A DNA stretch of 48,817 nt. Source: Bacteroidota bacterium. GTDB taxonomy: Bacteria; Bacteroidota; Bacteroidia; AKYH767-A; JAHEYN01. The stretch spans positions 1-48,817 of the forward strand of contig JAHEYN010000018.1 in NCBI GenBank assembly GCA_023251555.1. Direction: 5' to 3'. How positions within the stretch are numbered: position 1 is the first letter of the stretch; each line of letters begins with the position of its first letter. Below the pieces are notes generated by a model, which was given only the letters and a program-made list of their open reading frames with translations, was not told where the DNA came from and ran no database searches. Positions 1 through 7,740 of the stretch are shown piece by piece. Position numbers and translations under genes: made by a program.

Positions 1-2758
1 GATTTGATTTACTGATGTCAACCTCGGGCTTGTCAAAGATCAGCCCTCTCCTGTTTTCATTTTCTATATACTGCTGCCGTGTAAACTCACTCAATGTTTC
101 TTTCCTGAAATATCTTTTCCCTCCATACTCCCCTCCCTGGAGCATCATCTGCATAAGAATGGCCAAATCATTGGCATCGGAGAAAACGCCTGCATGCCCG
201 GCAACGCCACCCATCATGGCTGCGGCAGGATCATGCACATCCCCGTGCACGAGCACTTTCCTGAACTTCATATCCTTTTCGGTGGGAATAATCCTCTCAA
301 GAGGAAAACGGCTTCGCGGGTTGTATCCCATGGTGGAGAGGCCGAGAGGGGCATAATAGTTTTTTGTGACGAAAGAATCCAGGGGCTGATGGTTAAGCTT
401 TTCAGCAACTTTTTTCATCAGCATCATGCCAAGGTCGCTGTATACATATTTTCCCCTGTCTTTCACGGGAGAGGATAGCACCTGCTGCCACATGGTATCT
501 GGGTAATCGCTGCGCAGGTAAAGATTTTTTGCAACACGGACCGAAAAATTATTTTCAGGAGATGCACGGTAATATTTTTTTAAAAGTTTTCCTTCAGCCA
601 TGGTATTCATCCAGAAAGGTATCCAGGCCTGGAGGCCTGCCTGGTGCGAAAGCACCTCCCTGACAAGCGCATCTTTTTTATTGGATGTCTTGAGCTCCGG
701 GAGATATTTATAAACTTTTTTATCCAGGTCCAGTTTACCTTTGTCATATAGGCTCATTACAGCAAGGGCAGTGGAAGAAACCTTGGTTACCGATGCGATA
801 TCATAGAGATCTGTATTCCGGACGGGGATTTTCTTTTCGTAAGTATGATAGCCGAAAGATTTATAATAAATCACTTTTCCATCCTTCGCAACCAGCACCT
901 GGCACCCGGGAGTAGCACCGAGGTCAATGGCTCTTCCGGCAATAGAATCAATGCGGGCAAGATCTTCTGAGCGTATGTTCACTTCTTCAGGCAGGGTATA
1001 TTTCAGGCGTGAAAGTGCATCCGTGAAGATGCCGTCGTTTAGCCTGAAGTATGATGAAGCCGTTACAGGAAGTTTGCCCCTTGCGGAAATTGCGCCAAAG
1101 ATCACCTGGGCTGAAATCTCCTGGGGCATTTCCGCATCCTCGTATGAGAGCACAAGTGCATCGGAGAGCTCGCATCCTATGAGGCGGGAGAGGCAGTAAG
1201 GATTGCCAAACACATCTATAATAATCTTTGTTTTGCGGCTCAGGGCATTAATCACGGCTATCGCCTGCTCGGTGATCCCGTAGTTCTTTGCAGGATTGGT
1301 GCTGGTGTTATGAATACTCAGGATAACGGCATTGTACTCTTCAAGTTTCTTCAGGATCGAATCGAGCCGGGCCGGGGAACTTTCTTTTGCAAGCTGGTAA
1401 AGGTCAACAGGGGCATAGTTCCCGAGCATCTGCTGAAATGCATTCACAGCGGTATCACCCACAGCAAGCGAAGCAAGCCTGAGCGTGTCCAGCCCGGCAA
1501 GAGGAAGAGTGCTGTTCTCATTCCTGAGTATGGTAACTGATGATTCATAAATCTGCCTGCTCAGCAATCTGGAAGCAGGCCTGTTCAAATCTTCATACAG
1601 GTTATTCATATCCACAGGTTCAAAATGACTCAGTCCGGCCCAGTATTTTACCGATAATATTTTTCTGACCCTTATATCTATTTCTTCCTGTGTGATATCC
1701 CCCTTCCTGATGGCTTTTTTTATTTCAGAGATTGCTTTGGGAACATCCTCGGAAAAAAGCAGCACGTCATTGCCTGCAAGCAGGGCTTTCACATCAACCA
1801 CCCCCGGATCATAATAAGCCGACACGCCTTTCATGTTAAGGGCATCGGTAAAAATCAGGCCTTTAAAACAAAGCCCATCCTTCAGGCAGTCGGTAACCAC
1901 GGAATGAGATAGCGTGGAGGCAAGATGTGCGGTGGTATCATAGGAAGGAATGTAGAGGTGTGCAACCATCATGCTTCCGAGCCCGTTCTCAATAAGCTCT
2001 CTAAAGGGGTAAAGCTCCAGGGTATCCATTTCTGTTTTAGAATGTTTAACCACGGGAAGCGACTCATGGGAGTCGGCGTCAGTGTCTCCGTGACCGGGAA
2101 AATGTTTGGCGTTGGCAAGAATGCCGTGCTCCTGCAGTCCGCGCATGTATGCAACACCCTTTTTTGCCACAGTGTATTTATTTTCCCCGAAGGAGCGGTT
2201 GCTGATCACGGGGTTGAGGGGATTGTTGTTCACATCCACCACGGGGGCGAAATTGATATGGATGCCAAGCCTCCGGCACTCCCTTGCTATTTCAGATCCC
2301 ATGCTGTACACGGGCTTATCGTCCTGTACCGCCCCAAGGGTCATCTGCTTGGGGAAACGGATGGTGCTGTCGAGCCGCATGGCAAGCCCCCATTCAGCAT
2401 CAATGGAAATAAGCAGAGGGGTCTTTGCCATCGCCTGGTATAGGTTGGTGAGGGCAGCCTGGCGCAGCGGCCCGCCCTGGAAAAAAATAAGGCCTCCTAT
2501 GTTATAGGTGCTTACCAGCCGGCTGATCTGACTCACATGCTGCTGGTCCTTATTTGAATAAGCCGCCACCATAAATAGCTGTGCAATACGCTCATCGGGG
2601 CTAAGCGAAGCTATCACGGAATCTACCCAGGCTTCGGCATCTCCTTTCATCTGGAGGAAAGGAGGATCTCCCGCATCGGGGGTTGGCCTCATTGCCGTTG
2701 CTGTGAAAAAAAGCAGAAGCATGGAGAAAAGTCTCTTGGTATTATTACCGTTAATCAC
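1..2758 (-). CDS. GH3 beta-N-acetylglucosaminidase fused to a serine hydrolase (beta-lactamase fold), 3' end outside window
   Basis: About 919 codons are visible and the frame runs off the window at base 1, so the C-terminus is missing. The N-terminal half is a glycoside hydrolase family 3 domain: residues about 217-230 read KHFPGHGDTDADSH, the NagZ-type signature, followed by SFGENKYTV-like and FTDALNMKGV segments elsewhere in the domain. The C-terminal half is a class C beta-lactamase/penicillin-binding-like domain with SVTK (nucleophile Ser about 656, Lys 659), YSD near 773 and HAG near 855 in place of KTG. The family cleaves N-acetylglucosamine from muropeptides; the hydrolase half probably acts on peptidoglycan peptides or esters, which is inference. 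I chose the GTG at 2758 because it supplies a signal peptide with a KR n-region (KRLFSMLLLFF). An ATG at 2722 is the alternative but removes that n-region. It is divergent from mutL. Confidence 0.9.
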   Translation of the reverse strand, partial: MINGNNTKRLFSMLLLFFTATAMRPTPDAGDPPFLQMKGDAEAWVDSVIASLSPDERIAQLFMVAAYSNKDQQHVSQISRLVSTYNIGGLIFFQGGPLRQAALTNLYQAMAKTPLLISIDAEWGLAMRLDSTIRFPKQMTLGAVQDDKPVYSMGSEIARECRRLGIHINFAPVVDVNNNPLNPVISNRSFGENKYTVAKKGVAYMRGLQEHGILANAKHFPGHGDTDADSHESLPVVKHSKTEMDTLELYPFRELIENGLGSMMVAHLYIPSYDTTAHLASTLSHSVVTDCLKDGLCFKGLIFTDALNMKGVSAYYDPGVVDVKALLAGNDVLLFSEDVPKAISEIKKAIRKGDITQEEIDIRVRKILSVKYWAGLSHFEPVDMNNLYEDLNRPASRLLSRQIYESSVTILRNENSTLPLAGLDTLRLASLAVGDTAVNAFQQMLGNYAPVDLYQLAKESSPARLDSILKKLEEYNAVILSIHNTSTNPAKNYGITEQAIAVINALSRKTKIIIDVFGNPYCLSRLIGCELSDALVLSYEDAEMPQEISAQVIFGAISARGKLPVTASSYFRLNDGIFTDALSRLKYTLPEEVNIRSEDLARIDSIAGRAIDLGATPGCQVLVAKDGKVIYYKSFGYHTYEKKIPVRNTDLYDIASVTKVSSTALAVMSLYDKGKLDLDKKVYKYLPELKTSNKKDALVREVLSHQAGLQAWIPFWMNTMAEGKLLKKYYRASPENNFSVRVAKNLYLRSDYPDTMWQQVLSSPVKDRGKYVYSDLGMMLMKKVAEKLNHQPLDSFVTKNYYAPLGLSTMGYNPRSRFPLERIIPTEKDMKFRKVLVHGDVHDPAAAMMGGVAGHAGVFSDANDLAILMQMMLQGGEYGGKRYFRKETLSEFTRQQYIENENRRGLIFDKPEVDISKSN

Positions 2759-2872
2759 TTTGTATCAAAGGGTATCAGGGAGGGGTTAAAATTAAAAATA
2801 AAATATCCGGAGCCTGCCCGTAAAATCTAAAGATATGAGCAGAATTATTAACAGCCGAAAGAAAATAATGAA

Positions 2873-2880
2873 TACTTTTG
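2873..2880 (+). promoter_or_regulatory. mutL promoter -7 element
   Basis: TACTTTTG fits the Bacteroidota -7 consensus TAnnTTTG and lies 24 bases upstream of the mutL ATG. I see no good TTG at the -33 spacing. The TTG inside this box is in frame with mutL and could be mistaken for its start codon. Confidence 0.4.
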
Positions 2881-2904
2881 TGTGCAACCACCTTCACCCC
2901 GGAA

Positions 2905-4698
2905 ATGCCTGATATTATACAACTTTTGCCTGATTCGGTAGCCAACCAGATCGCTGCCGGAGAAGTCATCCAAAGGCCTGCGTCAGCGGTAAAGGAACTG
3001 CTTGAAAACAGCATTGATGCCGGAAGTACATCCATAAATGTAATTATCAAGGATGCAGGGCGGACGCTCATCCGGATAACCGACAACGGATGCGGGATGT
3101 CCCCCACGGATGCACGCATGAGCTTTGAAAGGCACGCTACCTCAAAAATCAGGAAAGTCAACGACCTCTTCTCGGTGAGAACGTTCGGGTTCAGGGGAGA
3201 GGCGCTCGCCTCCGTTGCCTCAATTGCACACGTGGAAATGAAAACCAAAAGGGCGGAAGACGAAGCGGGAACGCTTTTAATCATTGAGGGGTCAGAAGTT
3301 AAAAGCCAGGAAGCCTCAGCCTGCCCCAACGGCACTACCATCTCCGTAAAAAATCTCTTTTATAATGTTCCTGCCCGCCGTAATTTTCTCAAGAGCAATA
3401 ACGTGGAGATGAAACACATTATTGAAGAGTTCCAGCGATCCGCACTTGCATTCCCGGAGATTGCATTTACGCTTTCTCATAACGGCCATGAACTTTTTCA
3501 CCTCTCCCAATCCTCCACAAGACAAAGGATAGTAGGAATCTTCGGCCACTCATACAATGAACATCTTGTACCGGTGAAAGAGGATACCTCCATCATTAAT
3601 CTGGGTGGATTTGCAGGGAAACCAGAGTTTGCAAAAAAAACCAGGGGAGAACAGTTTTTCTTTGTCAACCGACGGTTTATTAAAGACGCTTACCTGAACC
3701 ATGCCGTGCAAAGCGCTTATGAACAACTACTCCCGCAGGGTTCTTATCCTTCATACTTTCTTTTTATAGAAATTGATCCTTCTAAGATTGATGTAAACAT
3801 CCATCCTACAAAAACCGAAATTAAATTTGAAGAAGAGAAAGCCTTATATGCCATTATCCGTTCTGCAGTGAAAGGAGCCCTGGGACAGTATAGCCTTGGA
3901 AACTCGCTTGATTTTGACCAGGAAGCAAGCTTCAGTATTCCCGCCCAACCCGGGCAGATGCCTGTAAAACCTTCCATAAAATTTAACCCTGAATATAATC
4001 CATTCCGGCCGGCAGCTGCATCTTCCAGGCCAGCAACGTCAACACGCGAAAACTGGCAGGAGTTTTATAAAGGAATGGCAGAAGCCCTGCCCGGGCAGAC
4101 TGAAACCTTCATGGACGAAAAAGATCTTCACGCCGGTTCACAGGTGCTGCAGGTCAATAACAGCTACATTGTATATACCACGGAAAAAGGAATTGCGGTC
4201 ATCGACCAGCAGTCCGCACATGAAAAGATACTGTATGAGAAATTCATGGATACGTTCCTGAAAGGGACTCCCGCCTCCCAGCAGCAACTGTTTCCCAAAG
4301 CACTTGAATTTTCAGCATCTGACTCCGAGCTCCTGAAAGAAATAGAGCCGCAGCTCCGCAACCTCGGCTTTGATATCAGAGCGTTCGGAAAAAACACATT
4401 CGTTGTTCACGGGATTCCTTCCCATGCACCAGAAGGAGAAGAAAAACAAATCCTTGAAAGTATTCTTGAAAAATACAAAGAAAACCCCGGTGACCTCACA
4501 GGAAAAAACCATGAAACACTGGCTGCATCTCTCGCCAAAAGGCTTGCTGTAAAACGGGGCACCCTGCTCCGGGAAGAAAAAATGAAAGCCATTGCCGGGG
4601 GACTGTTCTCCTGCAGCAACCCGCAGACAAGCCCTTCGGGCCGGCCTGTTTTTGTCCTCCTCCCATATGATGAACTCAGAAAAAAGTTCGGAAACTGA
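2905..4698 (+). CDS. mutL: DNA mismatch repair protein MutL
   Basis: 597 residues, normal for MutL. The protein is a GHKL ATPase that links MutS mismatch recognition to strand incision. The N-terminus starts MPDIIQLLPDSVANQIAAGE and carries ELLENSIDAG (metal-binding Asn), DNGCGM and the FRGEAL lid motif, so the ATPase domain covers roughly residues 1-330. A Pro/Ala-rich linker follows, then the C-terminal dimerisation domain from about residue 410. The endonuclease metal motif appears as DQQSAHEKILYE (residues 434-445), with Gln replacing the usual His of DQHA(X)2E(X)4E. The late CPHGRP-type motif appears as SPSGRP. The ATG at 2905 is preferred over an in-frame TTG at 2878, which lies inside a promoter-like -7 box. 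Its stop overlaps the start of the downstream rhomboid gene (TGATG), so the two are translationally linked. Confidence 0.97.
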   Translation: MPDIIQLLPDSVANQIAAGEVIQRPASAVKELLENSIDAGSTSINVIIKDAGRTLIRITDNGCGMSPTDARMSFERHATSKIRKVNDLFSVRTFGFRGEALASVASIAHVEMKTKRAEDEAGTLLIIEGSEVKSQEASACPNGTTISVKNLFYNVPARRNFLKSNNVEMKHIIEEFQRSALAFPEIAFTLSHNGHELFHLSQSSTRQRIVGIFGHSYNEHLVPVKEDTSIINLGGFAGKPEFAKKTRGEQFFFVNRRFIKDAYLNHAVQSAYEQLLPQGSYPSYFLFIEIDPSKIDVNIHPTKTEIKFEEEKALYAIIRSAVKGALGQYSLGNSLDFDQEASFSIPAQPGQMPVKPSIKFNPEYNPFRPAAASSRPATSTRENWQEFYKGMAEALPGQTETFMDEKDLHAGSQVLQVNNSYIVYTTEKGIAVIDQQSAHEKILYEKFMDTFLKGTPASQQQLFPKALEFSASDSELLKEIEPQLRNLGFDIRAFGKNTFVVHGIPSHAPEGEEKQILESILEKYKENPGDLTGKNHETLAASLAKRLAVKRGTLLREEKMKAIAGGLFSCSNPQTSPSGRPVFVLLPYDELRKKFGN

Positions 4699-5555
4699 TG
4701 AGCTACCAGGAATACCGTCCCTCCCGATTTAAGCTGCTGCCAGACGTGATTAAAAACCTCGTCATTATCAATGCACTTTTTTTCTTCGCCACTTATGTGA
4801 CTGAAAAACAGTTCGGGATAGACCTGACGGAAAAACTGGGACTGCATTATTTCCGGTCGGAACAGTTTCAGCCCTACCAGGTTATAACATATATGTTTAT
4901 GCATGGCAGCTTCTCGCATATTCTTTATAATATGTTTGCCCTCTGGATGTTCGGCAGCGCACTGGAAAACTACTGGGGACCGAGGCGTTTTCTTACTTAT
5001 TATCTTATCACCGGCATAGGTGCTGCATTTATTCACTACCTGATTTTCTATTTTCAGGTTCTTCCCGCACTTCATTTCATTGATAACTATCTCGCAAATC
5101 CTGATATTAACTCCTTTAACGGGTTCTTTAATTCAGAATATTTCCACCTCGGTTCGGAACAGATGCGTGCCCACTACAACGAAATGGTAAGCGTTTTCAA
5201 TGAAAAAGAACTCCTGCATGACCGCGACGGGATGCTCCGGCTTTCGGTTGAATATATGACACAGTACCGCCAGGACTTTCTCAGCGCCTCCACGATTGTG
5301 GGTGCTTCGGGCTCAGTGTTCGGCCTGCTGCTCGCCTTCGGTATGCTCTTCCCGAATTCTCTTATATATATCTATTTTGCTATCCCCATAAGAGCAAAAT
5401 ATTTTGTGATTTTATATGGTGTCCTTGAATTCGTATCCGGCATTGCCAATGCTTCGGGAGATAATGTGGCCCACTTTGCCCACCTGGGCGGGATGTTGTT
5501 CGGGTTTATCCTTATAAAATACTGGCAAAAGAACGACCGGACCAGGTTTTATTAA
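4698..5555 (+). CDS. Rhomboid family intramembrane serine protease (first copy)
   Basis: 285 residues, inner membrane. Rhomboids cleave transmembrane segments of membrane proteins inside the bilayer. The catalytic dyad is visible: Ser about 204 in GASGSVFG and His about 262 in AHFAHLGG. The early signature MHGSFSHILYNMFALWMFG is present, and the helix pattern fits a six-helix core. Unusually, a hydrophilic stretch of about 55 residues (roughly 145-195, including an MRAHYNEM segment) sits before the catalytic helix and lengthens the loop compared with minimal rhomboids. The start overlaps the mutL stop and the next rhomboid begins 3 bases after this stop. This gene order is common in Bacteroidota. 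The substrate is unknown. Confidence 0.92.
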   Translation: MSYQEYRPSRFKLLPDVIKNLVIINALFFFATYVTEKQFGIDLTEKLGLHYFRSEQFQPYQVITYMFMHGSFSHILYNMFALWMFGSALENYWGPRRFLTYYLITGIGAAFIHYLIFYFQVLPALHFIDNYLANPDINSFNGFFNSEYFHLGSEQMRAHYNEMVSVFNEKELLHDRDGMLRLSVEYMTQYRQDFLSASTIVGASGSVFGLLLAFGMLFPNSLIYIYFAIPIRAKYFVILYGVLEFVSGIANASGDNVAHFAHLGGMLFGFILIKYWQKNDRTRFY

Positions 5556-5558
5556 GCC

Positions 5559-6455
5559 ATGAGCCAGAATATTTTTATGAGCATCCTGCGGAACTTTCTC
5601 AGGAAACCCGCACAACTTGAACAACTGGTGATTTTGAACATTGTTGTTTTTATTCTCCTGAAATTATTTTACACCGGCCTGTTCCTGTTCCGCATGGATA
5701 CCGTATCCTATGAAAATGTTATCCGGAATCTCGCAGTACCGGCCCAGGCTGCTAAACTGCTTCATACACCATGGACGCTGATCACTTATATGTTTATTCA
5801 CGAAAGCTTTATGCATATCCTCTTCAATATGCTCTGGCTCTACTGGATGGGAAAAATTTTCTCCGAGCACCTGGGTTCCGGGAGAGTCCTCGGCGTTTAC
5901 CTCTTTGGGGGTATCTCCGGTGCTGTATTGTATATAACCGCCTATAATATTTTTCCTGCTTTCAGGGACGTCATTCCATACTCCTATACCATCGGGGCCT
6001 CCGCAGGCATACTCGCCATTGTGGTAGCCACCGCCACCCTGCTTCCGAATTTCAGGATCAATCTCCTGTTTATCGGTCCGGTTGCCCTGAAATATTTTGC
6101 CGGATTCACACTGCTTCTTGATCTTCTCAGCATTGGAGAAGGTAATGCCGGCGGGCATATCGCCCACCTCGGCGGTGCCCTGTTCGGGTATATTTACATC
6201 ATCTTCTTCCGCAGGGGAACAGATATCACGGGATGGTTCGGCAGTTTCCTGGCAAGGATAAACATATTCCACCCATCTTCGGGGTATATGAAAATAGTAC
6301 ACAGGAAAAATGAAACGGATGAAGAATACCTCGGCCGCAAAAAATCCCGCGAGGAGACGATAGATGCCATACTCGATAAAATTTCGCAATCAGGCTACGA
6401 CAGCCTTACCAGAAAAGAAAAAGAAATCCTTTTTAAAGCAAGCAGGGAAGATTGA
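5559..6455 (+). CDS. Rhomboid family intramembrane serine protease (second copy) with soluble C-terminal tail
   Basis: 298 residues, a paralogue of the preceding gene. The core motifs are IHESFMHILFNMLWLYWMG, GASAG with the catalytic Ser at about 148, and GGHIAHLGG with the catalytic His at about 203. Position four of GxSG is Ala rather than Gly in a GASAG context; the nucleophile itself is kept, so activity is plausible. After the last transmembrane helix there is a hydrophilic tail of about 85 residues ending SLTRKEKEILFKASRED. This resembles the C-terminal extension of many Bacteroidota rhomboids (DUF6576-like, from memory). It lies 3 bases after the first rhomboid and 3 bases before the next gene, so it is part of one operon with mutL. 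Confidence 0.92.
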   Translation: MSQNIFMSILRNFLRKPAQLEQLVILNIVVFILLKLFYTGLFLFRMDTVSYENVIRNLAVPAQAAKLLHTPWTLITYMFIHESFMHILFNMLWLYWMGKIFSEHLGSGRVLGVYLFGGISGAVLYITAYNIFPAFRDVIPYSYTIGASAGILAIVVATATLLPNFRINLLFIGPVALKYFAGFTLLLDLLSIGEGNAGGHIAHLGGALFGYIYIIFFRRGTDITGWFGSFLARINIFHPSSGYMKIVHRKNETDEEYLGRKKSREETIDAILDKISQSGYDSLTRKEKEILFKASRED

Positions 6456-6458
6456 AAA

Positions 6459-7562
6459 ATGCAAAAATCCGGTTTCATAAACAGAACAGCTTCAGTACTG
6501 AATGTATTGGCAGCCTTCGCTCTGCTCCTCTGCTACCTGCCATGGTACATAAGCCCGGAAAAGCTGTGGGTAACCGGTTTCATTAGCCTCTCTTATCCCT
6601 ATTTCCTGTTTATTAACCTGGCTTTCCTGATCTACTGGTCCATACAACGGAAAAGACTATTCCTGCTTTCGCTTCTTGCTGTCGGGGCGGGATTTAACCA
6701 CATCCCCGCCACTCTCCAGTTGCATTATAACAATACTCCACCTGAAGGCCGGACACCCATTAAAATCATGTCCTATAATGTCAGGGTTTTTGATCTTTAT
6801 AACTGGAAACATTTCGGGGAAGGGCGGAAAAAAATATTTAATCTCATTGCGGAAGAATCTCCGGACGTACTTTGCTTCCAGGAATTTTTCACTTCCGATT
6901 CCAGAAAATTCAACAACCTCGACTCCCTTGCGGCCCGGCAGAAAGCATGCTTCGTTCATTTTGAACCGGTAAAAAAATTATATACAGACGATTATTTCGG
7001 AATAGCCACGTTCAGCGCCTTTCCCATTGTGAACAAAGGAAGAATCAACTTTGAAGGTAAAACACATAACCTCTGTATCTTCTCAGATATAAAGGTAAAT
7101 GAAGACACACTGAGAATTTTTAATGTACACCTGCAATCCGTCCGGTTTGAAGAAACTGATTACAGATTTGTGGAAAACCTGAAAAATGAAAACCAGGAAG
7201 AAGACGTAAAGGGTTTTTTCAATATCGTCAGGAAACTGAAGAGGGCTTTTATCATGCGCGCTGCACAGGTCGATCTCATAGAAAAATATATCAGGAAATC
7301 TCCTTACCCCGTGATCCTGTGCGGAGATTTTAATGACACACCCTCTTCTTATACGTATCACAGGCTTACCTCGGCTCTTTCAGACAGCTTTATAGAAAGT
7401 GGTTTTGGTTTCGGGAAAACATATGCCGGAGGCGTCTTCCCTTCTTTCAGGATTGATTACATTCTGCATGATGAAAACTTCCGGGCCTACTCTTTCAGGA
7501 AACTGAGCTACCTGCTCTCGGACCATTATCCCGTTACCTGCTTCATAGATATAAATAAATGA
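6459..7562 (+). CDS. Membrane-anchored endonuclease/exonuclease/phosphatase family protein
   Basis: 367 residues. Two or three hydrophobic helices occupy residues 1 to about 85, followed by an endonuclease/exonuclease/phosphatase (DNase I-like) domain. Diagnostic motifs in order are IKIMSYNVRVFD (metal-binding Asn), DVLCFQEF (catalytic Glu), NVHLQS, CGDFNDTPSSYTYH (Asp/Asn pair) and the terminal SDHYPV (catalytic His). The active site is therefore complete. Members hydrolyse phosphodiester or phosphomonoester bonds in nucleic acids, phospholipids or sugar phosphates; the substrate cannot be read from the sequence. It is the last gene of the mutL-rhomboid-rhomboid cluster, an order often seen in Bacteroidota. 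A 178-base gap with no coding potential separates it from the convergent gene. Confidence 0.88.
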   Translation: MQKSGFINRTASVLNVLAAFALLLCYLPWYISPEKLWVTGFISLSYPYFLFINLAFLIYWSIQRKRLFLLSLLAVGAGFNHIPATLQLHYNNTPPEGRTPIKIMSYNVRVFDLYNWKHFGEGRKKIFNLIAEESPDVLCFQEFFTSDSRKFNNLDSLAARQKACFVHFEPVKKLYTDDYFGIATFSAFPIVNKGRINFEGKTHNLCIFSDIKVNEDTLRIFNVHLQSVRFEETDYRFVENLKNENQEEDVKGFFNIVRKLKRAFIMRAAQVDLIEKYIRKSPYPVILCGDFNDTPSSYTYHRLTSALSDSFIESGFGFGKTYAGGVFPSFRIDYILHDENFRAYSFRKLSYLLSDHYPVTCFIDINK

Positions 7563-7740
7563 AGCCTTACATCCGACAGTGTATTCTTACACTCAAAGGA
7601 AGTAACTCTCCCATTGTATTTTTTAATAGCCTGAACAGTCTCCGGATTGCAAAAACTTCAACCCGTGAAGTGTAACCGCCGAAGCATTAACCGCTGTTGT
7701 CACTACTATAAAGGACTGGTGCTCCGCAGAAAAGCATGGA

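Noticed and set aside
4407-5075. A 222-codon open frame on the minus strand
   Set aside because: It runs antisense across the mutL-rhomboid junction; both sense genes have clear family motifs, and this frame has none.
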